Below are positions 25,563 to 36,684 of a stretch of DNA of 64,000 nucleotides, one piece after another. The stretch spans positions 4,526,001 to 4,590,000 of the forward strand of contig NZ_CP079863.1 of NCBI RefSeq assembly GCF_025263485.1, given 5' to 3'. The notes beneath the pieces were generated by a model. It had not been told where the DNA came from. It did no database searches and was given only the letters and a program-made list of their open reading frames with translations. The DNA is from Mycobacterium sp. SMC-2 (GTDB lineage: Bacteria > Actinomycetota > Actinomycetes > Mycobacteriales > Mycobacteriaceae). A program made the translations under genes and the position numbers. The stretch's first letter is position 1. Every line of letters starts with the position of its first letter.

Positions 25563-25890
25563 GGCAAACCGATCGAGACCCCGGAATGGCGTCGCGGTCT
25601 GCCACTGCGCGGCTGAATTGCATCGTTGTGATTGACGATGCGTCTCGTTTCCCGCACTCAAGCGCAAACGTATTCGCGTTCACACAACCATTCTTTAAAG
25701 ATACCCACGCGGTAACCGATGGCGTTCGAAAGCGCGTTAGGCGACCGGACGGACAGCCGGATCGCCCGCACACCGGCCACCGTCGGAGAACACGCCGGGC
25801 AGTACCCTTACCCTGCCCGGGAGTCGCAGCCGACGGCACAGCAATCGTGCGTCGCGCGGACCCCCAAAACCCAAGCCGTGGAGGTGCCCG
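25563..25890. other. 328-bp intergenic region upstream of echA14-like
   Basis: No gene seen. An AT-rich stretch near 25680-25705 (ACAACCATTCTTTAAAGATA) could hold the promoter for the gene at 25891, but no convincing -35/-10 pair can be assigned. Confidence 0.4.
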
Positions 25891-26664
25891 ATGGCCCAAT
25901 CCGACCTCGTCTCGTTCACCGTCGACAATCGCGTCGCGCTGATCACCGTCAACGACCCCGACCGGCGCAACGCGGTGACCGCCGAGATGTCGGGGCAGCT
26001 GCGGGCCGCCGTCGAGCGGGCCGAGGCCGATCCCGACGTGCACGCCGTGGTGGTCACCGGTGCAGGCAAGGCCTTCTGTGCCGGCGCGGACCTCAGCGCG
26101 CTCGGCGCCGCGGGCGGCGACAAAACCGAGACGGGTCTGCAGGAGCTCTACGACGGCTTCATGGCCGTCGGCAGTTGCCGGCTGCCCACGATCGCCGCGG
26201 TCAACGGCGCGGCCGTGGGCGCGGGCCTGAATCTCGCTCTGGCGGCCGACGTGCGCATCGCCGGGCCGGGGGCGTTGTTCGACGCCCGATTCCAAAAGCT
26301 GGGACTGCATCCCGGTGGTGGGGCGACCTGGATGCTGCAGCGGGCGGTGGGCCCTCAAGTGGCCCGCGCGGCCCTGCTCTTCGGCATGCGGTTCGACGCC
26401 GAAGCCGCCGTGCACCACGGCCTGGCGCTCTTTGTCGCCGACGACCCGGTCGCCGCGGCGCTGGAACTGGCCGCGGGGCCCGCGGCCGCCCCGCGCGACG
26501 TCGTGCTGGCGACGAAGGCCACGATGCGCGCCACCATCAGCCCGGGGTCGCTCGATCACGAACAACACGTCTTCGCCATGCGCACCGAGCTCGGGCCGCA
26601 GGCCTACTCCATCCAGTCACCCGAATTCGCCCAGCGACTGGCCGCAGCGCAACGCCGCTCGTGA
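25891..26664 (+). CDS. echA14: Crotonase-family protein, EchA14-like
   Basis: 257 residues. The crotonase fold is clear ([10 protein letters not shown] oxyanion hole; [29 protein letters not shown]). Both residues that act as acid and base in enoyl-CoA hydratase are replaced: the first Glu is Asn114 and the second aligns with Phe134. Hydratase activity is therefore unlikely; another crotonase reaction (isomerase, hydrolase, decarboxylase) or a noncatalytic role is possible. Position at the left end of the Rv2486-onwards synteny supports the echA14 name. Confidence 0.82.
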   Translation: MAQSDLVSFTVDNRVALITVNDPDRRNAVTAEMSGQLRAAVERAEADPDVHAVVVTGAGKAFCAGADLSALGAAGGDKTETGLQELYDGFMAVGSCRLPTIAAVNGAAVGAGLNLALAADVRIAGPGALFDARFQKLGLHPGGGATWMLQRAVGPQVARAALLFGMRFDAEAAVHHGLALFVADDPVAAALELAAGPAAAPRDVVLATKATMRATISPGSLDHEQHVFAMRTELGPQAYSIQSPEFAQRLAAAQRRS

Positions 26665-26763
26665 CTAGCGTGAGTTAGCGGTTGGGATCGGTAGCGCACC
26701 CGCCACTGTGTGCTTAGCTACGAAGACGCCGGCAGACCTGGCGCCCCAGCAAAGGACACGCAA

Positions 26764-27054
26764 GTGCACATCACCCGCGCCCCCACCCGGATCGTCGCCG
26801 GGGCCCTATTGTCCACCGGCCTGCTGGCGGCTGTATCCGCGCTGGTTGAAGGCGTTGCCCAGGCGCAGCCAACTCCTGCGCCGCAGGTGTATTGGTGCCC
26901 AAACCAGCCATGGAACCCGGCATGGGGCGAGAACAAGTACTGGAATCAGTGCTGGGACACCGACAACCCGCCGCACTACCCACCCCCGCCGCCGTCCCGC
27001 CAGCCCAATTTCAACTGCGGCCTGTTCTGGTGCCCCGTACCGCCACATCCCTGA
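26764..27054 (+). CDS. Small secreted Trp/Pro/Cys-rich protein
   Basis: 96 residues from GTG 26764, chosen because AAAGGA lies 8 nt upstream; an in-frame GTG at 26710 has no RBS. A signal peptide is evident: Arg residues, then hydrophobic IVAGALLSTGLLAAVSALV, then cleavage near VAQAQ. The mature part is about 60 residues with four Cys, several Trp (VYWCPNQPWNPAWG) and a PPPPP run, and no lysine except one. Four cysteines could give two disulfides outside the cell. No known family recognised; an envelope or secreted role is inferred. Confidence 0.7.
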   Translation: MHITRAPTRIVAGALLSTGLLAAVSALVEGVAQAQPTPAPQVYWCPNQPWNPAWGENKYWNQCWDTDNPPHYPPPPPSRQPNFNCGLFWCPVPPHP

Positions 27055-27058
27055 GTTC

Positions 27059-28222
27059 TTACAGGTCGAGCAACGCGGTCATCGGCGACTCGACCAAATC
27101 CCTGAGCTCGGTGACGAATTGAGCCGCCTGGGCGCCGTCGGCGACGCGATGATCGAAGACACAGGTCAGCGTCATCGTCGGGCGCACCACGACCTGATCA
27201 CCGACGGCCACCGGGCGGGGTTTGATTGCCCCCATGCCAAGGATGGCCGCTTCGGGATGGTTGATCACTGGCACACCGTCGTCGGCGCCCAGCGCCCCGA
27301 AGTTCGACACGGTAAAGGTCGAGCCGCGCAACTCCCCCGGCGTGAGCGTGCCTTCCCGCGCGCCGATGATCAATTCTTCTGTCCGACTTGCGAGTTCGCG
27401 GGTAGTCTTCTTGTGTGCGTCGGGGACCACCGGGACCAGCAGGCCCCGCGTGGTGGCCACGCCGAATCCCAGATGCACGTGATGATGAACGCGAAGCCGC
27501 GGGCCGTCGGGCGAATCCACCCATGTCGAGTTGAGAATTTCGTTGTGGCGCAGCGCAATCAGCAGCAACCTCATTGTGAGCACGAACGGCGTGACCTTCT
27601 GGTCAGCCGACGCGCGGTCCGACAGCCGCAACAATTCGGTGCAGTCAACCGCGACGCTGACTTTGGCGGCCGGGATTTCCCTGTGCGACAACGCCATTTT
27701 CTCGGCCATTCGCGCCTGCACGCCACGGACCGGTCGAACGTCTGCCACGTTTTGGTCGGCCGCCGCCAGCACGTCCGCGCGGGTGATGATGCTGTCGGGG
27801 CCGCGTTGCAGCGAGCGCAGGTCGACCATCAACTCCTTGGCCAGTTTGCGCACCGGAGGAGCGGCGAGCGGGCGGCTGGCCCGTCGGCTGGCGTCGATGC
27901 CGGCGTCCGCGCCATAGCCGACCAGAGTGGGGACCGCCGCAGCGGTGGTAGGGATGTCGCCGTTCATCGGTGCGGTGTCGATGCGCACGAGCACCGCCCC
28001 GACCTCGAGCACGTCACCCTCACCGCCGTGCGTTTCGACGATCCGGCCCGCGTACGGGCTGGGAAGTTCGACCTCGGCCTTGGCGGTCTCCACCGTGCAC
28101 AACACCTGGTTGAGCTCGACGTCGTCGCCCGCGGCGACGTTCCAGTGCGTCACCGTCACTTCCTGCAGCCCCTCACCGAGGTCGGGAACCCGGAATGCCT
28201 TGACCCGCTCGTCGGCGCTCAT
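27059..28222 (-). CDS. bkdC: Branched-chain 2-oxoacid dehydrogenase E2 (dihydrolipoyl acyltransferase)
   Basis: 387 residues, ATG 28222 overlapping the E1-beta stop. Single lipoyl domain with Lys48 in VETAKAEVE, a peripheral subunit-binding segment around residues 115-155 ([14 protein letters not shown]) and an acyltransferase domain ending with the FDHRVADG active-site His/Asp motif. It transfers the acyl group to CoA in the Bkd complex. The E3 (dihydrolipoamide dehydrogenase) is not in the window, as expected for mycobacteria. Confidence 0.93.
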   Translation of the reverse strand: MSADERVKAFRVPDLGEGLQEVTVTHWNVAAGDDVELNQVLCTVETAKAEVELPSPYAGRIVETHGGEGDVLEVGAVLVRIDTAPMNGDIPTTAAAVPTLVGYGADAGIDASRRASRPLAAPPVRKLAKELMVDLRSLQRGPDSIITRADVLAAADQNVADVRPVRGVQARMAEKMALSHREIPAAKVSVAVDCTELLRLSDRASADQKVTPFVLTMRLLLIALRHNEILNSTWVDSPDGPRLRVHHHVHLGFGVATTRGLLVPVVPDAHKKTTRELASRTEELIIGAREGTLTPGELRGSTFTVSNFGALGADDGVPVINHPEAAILGMGAIKPRPVAVGDQVVVRPTMTLTCVFDHRVADGAQAAQFVTELRDLVESPMTALLDL

Positions 28223-29268
28223 GGCTGCCCCAAGGCGCGCTCGACGCAGTCCAGCAGCCGGTCGGGGCCGGGCAGCCACAGTCGCTCCAGCCTGGCGGGC
28301 GGGTACGGAGTGTCGAATCCGCAGGCGCGCAACACCGGCGCCTCCAGCTCGTAGAACATTTCCTCTTGAATCCTGGCGGCCAATTCGGCGCCATATCCCA
28401 GGCTGTGCGGCGCCTCGTGCATCACCACGCAACGCCCGGTCCGACGAATCGATGCCGCCACGGTGTCGAAGTCCAACGGAACCAGTGACCGCAGGTCGAT
28501 GACCTCCAGGCTCCAACCGCGTTGCCGCTGTGCCTCTTCCGCTGCGCCGATGGCGGTGCCGACCAAGCCGCCATAGGTCAACACGGTGACATCGGACCCG
28601 GGACGGCGCACCATCGCCCGCCCGATCGGCGGTTCGGGCCGCGCGGTGTCCACCGTGCCGCGGACCTGATAGCGCCGCTTGGGCTCGAGGTACATTACCG
28701 GGTCCGGGCAGGCGATCGCGTGTCGGAGCAGCCAGTACGCGTCGGCCGGGCTGGACGGAACCACCACCTTCAGGCCGGCGGTATGTGCCCAATACGATTC
28801 GGTGGAGTCCGAATGATGTTCGGCCGCACCGATTCCGCCGAAGGACGGGATGCGCACCGTCACCGGCATGTTGATCTCGCCGCGGGTGCGGGTGCGGTAC
28901 TTCGCCAGATGGCTGACCACCTGATCGAACGCCGGGTAAGAGAACCCGTCGAACTGTATCTCCGGCACCGGTACGAAGCCGCGCAGCGCCAGCCCCACCG
29001 CGATCCCGATGATGGCGGATTCCGCCAGCGGCGTGTCGAAACAGCGTTTCTCGCCGAACGTTTCGGCGATCCCCTCTGTTACCCTAAACACCCCGCCCGC
29101 GACCGAGACGTCTTCGCCGAACACCAGCACCCGCTCGTCGGCGGCCATCGCATCCCGCAGCGCCCGGTTGAGCGCCTGCACCATGGTCAGCGATTGCGCA
29201 GTGTTCTGCGCTGTGGCGGTAAGGGTTTCGTCGGCACTCGCCGGACGATCAGCGAGCTGAGTCATCAC
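28219..29268 (-). CDS. bkdB: Branched-chain 2-oxoacid dehydrogenase E1 beta
   Basis: 349 residues. Transketolase-type pyrimidine-binding and C-terminal domains: [50 protein letters not shown], and [18 protein letters not shown]. Pairs with E1 alpha to decarboxylate branched-chain 2-oxoacids with thiamine diphosphate. Overlaps both neighbours by 4 bp. Residues 1-20 ([14 protein letters not shown]) are a poorly conserved extension. Confidence 0.94.
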   Translation of the reverse strand: MMTQLADRPASADETLTATAQNTAQSLTMVQALNRALRDAMAADERVLVFGEDVSVAGGVFRVTEGIAETFGEKRCFDTPLAESAIIGIAVGLALRGFVPVPEIQFDGFSYPAFDQVVSHLAKYRTRTRGEINMPVTVRIPSFGGIGAAEHHSDSTESYWAHTAGLKVVVPSSPADAYWLLRHAIACPDPVMYLEPKRRYQVRGTVDTARPEPPIGRAMVRRPGSDVTVLTYGGLVGTAIGAAEEAQRQRGWSLEVIDLRSLVPLDFDTVAASIRRTGRCVVMHEAPHSLGYGAELAARIQEEMFYELEAPVLRACGFDTPYPPARLERLWLPGPDRLLDCVERALGQP

Positions 29269-30365
29269 GCCTCCCCATCGCTACGGTCCAGTTCGGCTCG
29301 CAACTGTTGGCGCTGCGCCTCCAACTCGGGCGTGGTCTCGGCGTACACCGTTGCGAACACCTCGTCGATGTCGAAATCGGGTGCGCCGAACACCGCGTCG
29401 CGCAATTCGGCGCGCATCCGCTTTGCGCGGGCGGTTACCCTGTCCTCCAGGCGATCCGACCACAGGCCCTGGCCCCGCAGGTAGGTGCGATAGCGCGTGA
29501 TCGGGTCGAGCGCCGCCCAGCGGTCCACCTCCTCCTGGGTCCGGTACCGGCTGGGATCGTCCGACGTGGTGTGCGCGCCGAGCCGGTAGGTGACCGCCTC
29601 GATCAACGTGGGGCCACCGCCGTCCCGGGCGCGGGCGGCGGCCTCGGCCATCACCGCGTAGCACGCCAGCACATCGTTGCCGTCCACCCGTATCCCCGGC
29701 ATGCCGTAGCCGATTGCCCTGTGCGCGATGGACGGCGCCGCGGTCTGTTTGTGGACCGGCACCGAGATCGCCCACTGGTTGTTCTGCACGAAGAACACGC
29801 AGGGCGTGGCGAACACGGCCGAGAAGTTCAGCGCCTCATGCACATCCCCGACGCTGGTGGCGCCGTCCCCGAGAAAGGCAACCGTCACCGAATCCTCGCC
29901 GAGGCGTTGCGCGGCCATCGCCGCGCCGACGGCGTGCAGGGTCTGGGTGCCGATCGGGATCGAGATCGGGGCGCAGCATTTCTTGGTGAATTCCAATCCG
30001 CCGTGCCAGGTTCCGCGCCACAACGCACCGACGTGCCCCAGCGGGATGCCGCGCACCAGATACGCACCGAGCTCACGGTATTGGGGAAACAGCCAGTCCG
30101 TCTTGCGCAGACAGGCCGCCGCGCCCACCTGGGCGGCTTCCTGGCCGCGGCAGGAGGCGAACAAAGCCAACTCCCCTTGGTGCTTGAGGTTGACGAACTC
30201 GGTGTCGAGCTCGCGGGTGACCATCATCATTTCGTAGAGCCAGCACAGCGTCTCGGCGGGCAGGTCGCGGTCATAGCGGAGTTCGGGCGTCGATGTGCCG
30301 TCCGGGGCGACGAGTTGCACCGGCTCGAGGTCGACGGTCATCGGCAAGTGAGGCATCGTCGCCAT
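29265..30365 (-). CDS. bkdA: Branched-chain 2-oxoacid dehydrogenase E1 alpha
   Basis: 366 residues, ATG 30365 with GGGAGA upstream. TPP motif GDGATS to NN in FVQNNQWAIS; the phosphorylation-loop region RLGAHTTSDDPSRYR is intact. First of the three bkd genes. A gap of 239 bp separates it from citE, so it may have its own promoter besides readthrough from the scoA side. Confidence 0.94.
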   Translation of the reverse strand: MATMPHLPMTVDLEPVQLVAPDGTSTPELRYDRDLPAETLCWLYEMMMVTRELDTEFVNLKHQGELALFASCRGQEAAQVGAAACLRKTDWLFPQYRELGAYLVRGIPLGHVGALWRGTWHGGLEFTKKCCAPISIPIGTQTLHAVGAAMAAQRLGEDSVTVAFLGDGATSVGDVHEALNFSAVFATPCVFFVQNNQWAISVPVHKQTAAPSIAHRAIGYGMPGIRVDGNDVLACYAVMAEAAARARDGGGPTLIEAVTYRLGAHTTSDDPSRYRTQEEVDRWAALDPITRYRTYLRGQGLWSDRLEDRVTARAKRMRAELRDAVFGAPDFDIDEVFATVYAETTPELEAQRQQLRAELDRSDGEA

Positions 30366-30604
30366 ACCGTCTCCCTACTTCGGTGCCGCAGGGGTCACAG
30401 CCGGGACCTACCGCGAGCCGAAGTCGATCGCCAGCTACACGAAAGGCTCCGCTCGCCGCGACACTGGCGTACTCACCATTATGCGCTCGATTCGGGAGAG
30501 ATCGCGGTGATCGCAAACGTGTCGCGCCCGCGGGGCAAGAGGCAGCTTGCGACCGTTAGACGACTTCTGAATTCGATATCGTCGGTGATGCTGCTTCGCG
30601 AATT

Positions 30605-31426
30605 TCACCCGCTCGCGGGCTGACCCGCCCTGCGCACCAGCATTTCCGCGTGCTTGAGCACCGGCGAGTCCACCATCTGTCCCTCGAACGCGAAAACGCC
30701 GCGCTCGGTCCGCGCCGCCTCCAATACCCTTCGCGCCCAGTCGAGTTTCTCCTCGCTGGGGCGGTAGGCGTCGCGCACGACCGGAATTTGGGTCGGGTGG
30801 ATGCAGACCGTCGCGTGGAACCCCACCGCGACGGCGTCGGCGGCTTCGGCCCGCAGGCCTTCGACGTCGTGGATGTCCAGATGAACCGCATCGAGCGCAG
30901 CCCGGCCGAAGGTGGACGCCGCCAGCAGGACGGTGGACCGGACATGGCGGGCAAAGTCCCGGTAGGTGCCGTCGGCCAAACGGCTGGAGCTGCCGCCGAG
31001 GGCGGCGACGAGGTCCTCGGCCCCCCACATCAGCGCGACGGCGCCCTCGGCGGCGGCGATCTCGGTGCTGAACACCGCGCCGCGGGGCGTCTCGATCAGC
31101 GCGATGACGTCCCGGGGCGCCAGCGCGGCGACCTGGGCGGCCGATTCGGCCTTCGAGAGCATCACGGTCGTGTAGGGGGTTCCGGCCAGGGCGTCCAGGT
31201 CGCGGCCGTACTCCTCGGTGCCGGCCGCGTTGACGCGCACCACGGTGCGCGCGGGATCGAGCGGGGTCTCCCGCAGCGCCTTGCGGGCGGCGGGCTTGTC
31301 CGCTGCGGCCACGCCGTCCTCGAGGTCGAGGATCACCACGTCGGCCGCGGCGGCGGCCTTCGCGAACCGCTCGGGACGGTCGGCCGGGCAGAACAACCAG
31401 GCAGGACCGGCGGCTTCCAGGTTCAT
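30605..31426 (-). CDS. citE: CitE-like CoA lyase, stand-alone
   Basis: 273 residues, ATG 31426 overlapping the MaoC-like stop. HpcH/HpaI aldolase fold with the expected acidic metal site ([26 protein letters not shown]) and [12 protein letters not shown]. No citrate lyase alpha or gamma subunits accompany it. In mycobacteria such proteins act on CoA thioesters such as methylmalyl/beta-methylmalyl-CoA type substrates or HMG-like compounds; its place in this operon fits a late lyase step in branched-chain degradation. Confidence 0.9.
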   Translation of the reverse strand: MNLEAAGPAWLFCPADRPERFAKAAAAADVVILDLEDGVAAADKPAARKALRETPLDPARTVVRVNAAGTEEYGRDLDALAGTPYTTVMLSKAESAAQVAALAPRDVIALIETPRGAVFSTEIAAAEGAVALMWGAEDLVAALGGSSSRLADGTYRDFARHVRSTVLLAASTFGRAALDAVHLDIHDVEGLRAEAADAVAVGFHATVCIHPTQIPVVRDAYRPSEEKLDWARRVLEAARTERGVFAFEGQMVDSPVLKHAEMLVRRAGQPASG

Positions 31427-31929
31427 CGGGAACCCTCCCCGCTTGGCCGCTTCTGGACCAGCGTTGTCCGCACCGCCCGCGCAACGATTTCGCCGTTCTG
31501 GTTGCGCCCGGTGTGCTCGAGGGTGACGATCCCTTCGCCGGGCCGGCTCTTCGACTCGCGCTTGCCGGTGCAGACCGTCTCCGCATACAGGGTGTCGCCG
31601 TGGAAGACCGGCTTGGGGAAGGACACCTCGGAGAAGCCAAGATTGGCCACGATGGTGCCCAAGGTCAACTGCGAGACCGACAGCCCGACCAGCGTGGACA
31701 GGGTGAACATCGAGTTCACCAACCGCTCGCCCCGAAAGCCCGGCTGCTCGGCCGCCCACGCCGCGTCCAGGTGCAACGACTGGGTGTTCATGGTCAGCGT
31801 GGTGAACAAGACGTTGTCGGCCTCGGTGATGGTGCGGCCGGGCCGGTGCAGGTACGTCGTGCCGATCTCGAACTCGTCGAACCACAAGCCCCGCTGGACG
31901 ATTGACTTACCGCCTCCTGGTTCGGTCAC
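31423..31929 (-). CDS. MaoC-like hotdog dehydratase
   Basis: 168 residues, GTG 31929. Hotdog fold with a hydratase-2 type stretch ([22 protein letters not shown]) carrying the Asp and His used to hydrate enoyl-CoAs, then [15 protein letters not shown] and [10 protein letters not shown]. Corresponds to Rv2499c by order. It probably hydrates the unsaturated CoA produced by the neighbouring dehydrogenase/carboxylase steps. Overlaps the acyl-CoA dehydrogenase stop and citE start. Confidence 0.9.
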   Translation of the reverse strand: MTEPGGGKSIVQRGLWFDEFEIGTTYLHRPGRTITEADNVLFTTLTMNTQSLHLDAAWAAEQPGFRGERLVNSMFTLSTLVGLSVSQLTLGTIVANLGFSEVSFPKPVFHGDTLYAETVCTGKRESKSRPGEGIVTLEHTGRNQNGEIVARAVRTTLVQKRPSGEGSR

Positions 31930-33092
31930 GACAGCCCCAGCGATCGCGCGATGAGCATCAACTGCACCTCGGTGGTCCCCGCACCGATCTCCAAGATCTT
32001 GCTATCGCGGTAGTGCCGCGCCACCGGGTACTCGTTCATGAAGCCGTATCCCCCGTGGATCTGGGTGGCGTCGCGCGCGTTGTCCATGGCCGCTTCCGAC
32101 GCGATCATCTTCGCGATAGCTGCCTCCTTCTTGAATGGCTTGCCGGCCAACATCTTTGCCGCCGCATCGTAATACGCCGTGCGGGCGACGTGCGCGCGTG
32201 CTTCCATCCGCGCGATCTTGAAACTGATCGCCTGGTAGGAGCCTATCGGCTGACCGAAGGACTGGCGTTCCCCGGCGTACTTGACGCTCTCGTCGACGCA
32301 GCCCTGCGCGGCGCCGGTCGCCAGCGCGGCGATCGCGATGCGGCCCTCGTCCAGGATGGACAGGAAGTTCGCATAGCCTGTGCCGCGCGGGCCAAGCAGG
32401 TTCTCCTCCGGCACCCGGGCGTCGGCGAAGCTCAACGGGTGGGTATCCGAGGCGTTCCAGCCGACCTTGCTGTAAACCGGTTCGACGGTGAATCCCGGTG
32501 TTCCGTTGGGCACGATGATCGTCGAGATCTCCTTTTTCCCGTCGGCGACGGTGCCGGTGACCGCGGTGACGGTGACGAGCTTGGTGATGTCGGTGCCGGA
32601 GTTGGTGATGAATTGCTTGCTGCCGTTGATCACCCACTCGCCGTCGTCGAGCCGGGCAGTGGTCCGGGTGGCGCCCGCGTCGGAACCGGCGCCCGGTTCG
32701 GTGAGCCCGAAACCGGCCAGGGCCCGGCCGGCCGTCAGGTCAGGCAGCCATATAGTTTTCTGCTCTTCGGTGCCGAAGCGGTAGATGGGCATGGCGCCGA
32801 GGCTCACGCCGGCCTCCAGCGTGATCGCCACCGACTGGTCGACCTTGCCGAGTTCCTCGAGCGCCAGCGACAGCGCGAAGTAGTCACCGCCCATGCCGCC
32901 GTACTCCTCCGGGAACGGCAGGCCGAACAGCCCCATCTCGCCCATCTTGGCGACGACCTCGTACGGGAAGCTGTGCTCCTCATCGTGTTTGGCCGATACG
33001 GGGGCGACCACGGTGCGTGCGAACTCGGCCACCGTATCGCGAAGATCCTGGTATTCCTTGGGTAGCGTCCCCGCGGCAATGGATGTCGTCAT
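31926..33092 (-). CDS. fadE19: Acyl-CoA dehydrogenase (isovaleryl-CoA-dehydrogenase type)
   Basis: 388 residues. Full ACAD architecture ([44 protein letters not shown]). The residue that is the catalytic Glu in most members (EGT) is Ala in [10 protein letters not shown]. This is the known isovaleryl-CoA dehydrogenase pattern, where the base comes from another helix; Glu in ILDEGRI is a candidate here. With accA1/accD1 next to it this fits leucine degradation. Overlaps the next gene by 4 bp. Confidence 0.92.
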   Translation of the reverse strand: MTTSIAAGTLPKEYQDLRDTVAEFARTVVAPVSAKHDEEHSFPYEVVAKMGEMGLFGLPFPEEYGGMGGDYFALSLALEELGKVDQSVAITLEAGVSLGAMPIYRFGTEEQKTIWLPDLTAGRALAGFGLTEPGAGSDAGATRTTARLDDGEWVINGSKQFITNSGTDITKLVTVTAVTGTVADGKKEISTIIVPNGTPGFTVEPVYSKVGWNASDTHPLSFADARVPEENLLGPRGTGYANFLSILDEGRIAIAALATGAAQGCVDESVKYAGERQSFGQPIGSYQAISFKIARMEARAHVARTAYYDAAAKMLAGKPFKKEAAIAKMIASEAAMDNARDATQIHGGYGFMNEYPVARHYRDSKILEIGAGTTEVQLMLIARSLGLS

Positions 33093-35101
33093 GTTTCGTC
33101 CTCACTCGAATCTGCTGCTGCATCAGGCTCTTCGGGCACCAGCCGGGCCAGCACCTGGTCGACCGTGACCTGATCGCCGACGGACACCAAGAGCTCAGGC
33201 CGTCCCGAAAGCGGCGCGGAGAGCGAGTGTTCCATCTTCATTGCCTCCACAACCACCACCACGTCGCCCGCGGACACCTCGGCGCCGGAGGCGGCCTGGA
33301 CCGCGATCACGCTGCCGGGCATGGGGCTGAGAATCTCGGCCTGCTGCGCACCGACCGCGCGGTGAATCTTGTGCTCCTCGGCCTCACGCAGGTGCCACGC
33401 TCCGCGCTCGTCGGCGATCCAAAGGTGACGGTTGGCCTCCGCCCACCGGTATTCACGGCGCACCCCCTCCAGCGTGACATCCATCCGATCGTCGTCGACT
33501 TGCACGCTCGCGGAACGGATTTTGCCCGTCCCGACTTGCACCCGGGCGTCGGACGGGGAACCCCATACCGACACGGTTTCGCTGCGCAGGGGGGTCCGCA
33601 TCTCAGTGCGCACGGGTGCCTGCGCACCCCCGACCCGCCATCCGGTCGGGACGGCCCAGAGTCTGCCGGCGGCGCGGCGGTCCAGGGCCCACTGGCGGTA
33701 GAGACCACCGGCGGCGAGCACGTCGTCGGGCGCCGGCAACGGCGCGAAGTCCGCCACCCGCTCGTCGAGCAGCGCCGTGTCGAGGTCACCGGATTGCACT
33801 CGCCCGTCGGCCAGCAGGAACCGGAGGAACTCGATGTTGGTCTGCACCCCCAGGATCGCGGTCTGCGCCAGCGCCCCGTCGAGCCTGGCCAGCGCCTCGT
33901 CGCGGTCCTCTCCGCAGGCGATCACCTTGCTCAGCATCGGGTCGTAATCGCTGCCGACCAGCGTGCCGGGCAACAGCGACGAGTCGACCCGCACGCCGGC
34001 GCCGGAGGGCTCGGCCACCTGCAGCACGCGGCCACCGGTGGGCAGGAATCCGCGTGCGGGGTCCTCGGCATACACCCGGGCCTCGATCGCGTGGCCCCGC
34101 AGTTCGATGTCATCCTGCGCGAACCCCAGCTTCTCGCCGGCGGCCACCCGTAGCTGCCACTCCACCAGGTCCAGTCCGGTAATCGCTTCGGTGACCGGAT
34201 GTTCCACCTGCAGCCGGGTGTTCATCTCCATGAAGAAGAACTCGTCGGGACGGTCGGCGGAGACGATGAACTCCACCGTGCCCGCGCCGACGTAGTCGAC
34301 GCTGCGGGCGGTGTTGCACGCAGCCGCCCCGATGCGGGCGCGTGTCTGCGGGTCGAGCAGCGGCGAGGGCGCTTCCTCGATCACCTTCTGGTGACGCCGC
34401 TGCAGGCTGCATTCGCGCTCGCCGAGGTGGACCACGTTGCCGTGGGTGTCAGCGAGCACCTGCACCTCGATGTGTCTGGGGCTCAACACGAATCGCTCCA
34501 GGAACAGGGTGTCGTCGCCGAACGACGAGGCGGCCTCGCGCCGGGCACCCAGCAGGGCGTCGCGCAGCCGGCTCGGGTCATCCACCAGGCGCATGCCCTT
34601 GCCGCCGCCGCCCGCCGACGGCTTGATCAACACCGGGTATCCGATGTCTTCGGCTGCCGCCACCAACTCGTCGTCGCTCAGTCCGGGCTTGGCCACCCCG
34701 GGCACCACCGGCACGTCGAAGGCGGCGACCGCGTTCTTGGCGGTGATCTTGTCGCCCATCACCTGGATCGCTCGCGCCGGCGGGCCGAGGAACACCACGC
34801 CGGCCTTTTCGCAGGCGGCCGCGAATTCCGCGTTCTCCGAGAGGAACCCGTAGCCCGGATGGATCGCCTGAGCCCCGGTGCGTGCCGCCGCATCGAGCAC
34901 TTTGCCGATGTCGAGGTAGCTCTCGCGGGCCGCCGCGGGGCCCAGGCGCACGGCCGTGTCGGCCTCCAGGACATGACGGGCGCCGGCATCGGGGTCGCTG
35001 TACACCGCGACCGAGCGGATGCCGAGGCGGCGCAGGGTCCGCATCACCCGGACGGCGATCTCGCCACGGTTGGCCACTAATACAGTCGAAAACATCGTCA
35101 T
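33089..35101 (-). CDS. accA1: Acyl-CoA carboxylase alpha subunit (biotin carboxylase + BCCP)
   Basis: 670 residues from ATG 35101, which overlaps the accD1 stop (TGATG). N-terminal biotin carboxylase ([32 protein letters not shown]), a middle linker domain, and a C-terminal biotinyl domain with Lys622 in VEAMKME. Partners AccD1; the pair carboxylates 3-methylcrotonyl-CoA or related branched substrates. Ends with an acidic tail ([12 protein letters not shown]). Confidence 0.94.
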   Translation of the reverse strand: MTMFSTVLVANRGEIAVRVMRTLRRLGIRSVAVYSDPDAGARHVLEADTAVRLGPAAARESYLDIGKVLDAAARTGAQAIHPGYGFLSENAEFAAACEKAGVVFLGPPARAIQVMGDKITAKNAVAAFDVPVVPGVAKPGLSDDELVAAAEDIGYPVLIKPSAGGGGKGMRLVDDPSRLRDALLGARREAASSFGDDTLFLERFVLSPRHIEVQVLADTHGNVVHLGERECSLQRRHQKVIEEAPSPLLDPQTRARIGAAACNTARSVDYVGAGTVEFIVSADRPDEFFFMEMNTRLQVEHPVTEAITGLDLVEWQLRVAAGEKLGFAQDDIELRGHAIEARVYAEDPARGFLPTGGRVLQVAEPSGAGVRVDSSLLPGTLVGSDYDPMLSKVIACGEDRDEALARLDGALAQTAILGVQTNIEFLRFLLADGRVQSGDLDTALLDERVADFAPLPAPDDVLAAGGLYRQWALDRRAAGRLWAVPTGWRVGGAQAPVRTEMRTPLRSETVSVWGSPSDARVQVGTGKIRSASVQVDDDRMDVTLEGVRREYRWAEANRHLWIADERGAWHLREAEEHKIHRAVGAQQAEILSPMPGSVIAVQAASGAEVSAGDVVVVVEAMKMEHSLSAPLSGRPELLVSVGDQVTVDQVLARLVPEEPDAAADSSEDET

Positions 35102-36684
35102 CACATCCGAAAGACGCCGTAGGAGACCGGATCCAACGGGGCGTGGGCGCACACCGAAAGGGCCAGCCCGACAACCGTTCTGGTGTCGGCCGGATCGATG
35201 ATGCCGTCGTCCCACAGTCGGGCGGTCGAATAGTACGGGTTGCCCTGGTCCTCATACTGCTGGCGGATGGGGGCCTTGAACGCCTCCTCCTCGTCGGGCG
35301 GCCACGGTTTGCCGGCCGCCGCGAGCTGCTCGCCGCGCACCGTGGCCAACACCGAGGCGGCCTGTTCGCCGCCCATGACCGAGATGCGGGCGTTGGGCCA
35401 CATCCACAAGAAGCGCGGGGAGTATGCCCGCCCGCACATCGAATAGTTACCCGCGCCATAGGATCCGCCGATCACGACGGTCAGCTTGGGCACCCGGGCA
35501 CAGGCCACGGCGGTCACCATCTTGGCGCCGTGCTTGGCGATTCCGCCGGCCTCGTAGTCACGCCCGACCATGAACCCGGCGATGTTCTGCAGGAACAACA
35601 GTGGGATCTTGCGTTTGTCACACAGCTCGATGAAATGGGCGGCCTTCAGGGCGGATTCGCTGAACAGGATGCCGTTGTTGGCGACGATCCCCACCGGGTG
35701 GCCGTGGATGCGGGCGAAGGCGGTCATCAGCGTCTTGCCGTAATTCGCCTTGAATTCGCTGAATTCGCCGCCGTCGACCAGCCGCACTACCACCTCGTGC
35801 ACGTCGTAGGGCACGCGCGGATCCGGCGGCACCACATCGTAGAGCTCGCTCTGCGGATGCTTGGGCTCCACCGGGGGCCGGACGTCCCACTGGCTGGGTT
35901 CGCGCGGGCCGAAGGTGGCCGCGATGGCGCGCACGATGCGCAGCGCGTGCTCGTCGTCGTCGGCGAGATGGTCGGTGACACCGGAGACCCGCGAGTGCAG
36001 GTCGCCGCCGCCGAGGTCCTCGGCCGAGACGATCTCACCGGTGGCCGCCTTCACCAGGGGCGGACCACCGAGGAAGATCGTGCCCTGCTCGCGGACGATG
36101 ACGGCCTCGTCGCTCATGGCCGGCACATAGGCGCCACCGGCCGTGCACGAGCCGAGGACGGCGGCCACCTGGGGAATCTCCTTGGCGCTCATGGTCGCCT
36201 GGTTGTAGAAGATGCGGCCGAAGTGCTCGCGGTCGGGAAACACCTCGTCCTGGCGCGGCAGGAAGGCGCCGCCGGAGTCCACCAGGTAGATGCAGGGCAG
36301 GCGATTCTGCAGCGCGACTTCCTGTGCGCGCAAGTGCTTTTTGACCGTCATGGGGTAGTAGGTGCCGCCCTTGACGGTGGCGTCGTTGGCGACGATCACA
36401 CACTCGCGCGCGGACACCCGGCCGATCCCGGTGATGATGCCGGCCCCCGGGGACTCGTCGTCATACATGCCGTTGGCGGCCAGGGGCGCCAACTCCAAGA
36501 ACGGGCTGCCCGGGTCGAGCAGGCGATCCACCCGCTCCCGCGGCAGCAGCTTGCCGCGGCTCACATGGCGTTCGCGCGCGCGTTCGTTGCCGCCCAGTGC
36601 GGCGGCCGCCAGCTTGGCGTTCAACTCGGCGACCAGCCTGCGGTGCTCGTCGGCGAACGATGGCGCGGTCATCACAGAGGTCAC
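35101..36684 (-). CDS. accD1: Acyl-CoA carboxylase beta subunit (carboxyltransferase)
   Basis: 527 residues from GTG 36684, overlapping the scoB stop as GTGA. Two crotonase-like halves: [15 protein letters not shown] and [16 protein letters not shown] in the first, [15 protein letters not shown] and [21 protein letters not shown] in the second, the signature of methylcrotonyl-CoA carboxylase-type beta subunits. Length matches Rv2502c. Works with AccA1 in leucine-type catabolism. Confidence 0.94.
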   Translation of the reverse strand: MTSVMTAPSFADEHRRLVAELNAKLAAAALGGNERARERHVSRGKLLPRERVDRLLDPGSPFLELAPLAANGMYDDESPGAGIITGIGRVSARECVIVANDATVKGGTYYPMTVKKHLRAQEVALQNRLPCIYLVDSGGAFLPRQDEVFPDREHFGRIFYNQATMSAKEIPQVAAVLGSCTAGGAYVPAMSDEAVIVREQGTIFLGGPPLVKAATGEIVSAEDLGGGDLHSRVSGVTDHLADDDEHALRIVRAIAATFGPREPSQWDVRPPVEPKHPQSELYDVVPPDPRVPYDVHEVVVRLVDGGEFSEFKANYGKTLMTAFARIHGHPVGIVANNGILFSESALKAAHFIELCDKRKIPLLFLQNIAGFMVGRDYEAGGIAKHGAKMVTAVACARVPKLTVVIGGSYGAGNYSMCGRAYSPRFLWMWPNARISVMGGEQAASVLATVRGEQLAAAGKPWPPDEEEAFKAPIRQQYEDQGNPYYSTARLWDDGIIDPADTRTVVGLALSVCAHAPLDPVSYGVFRM

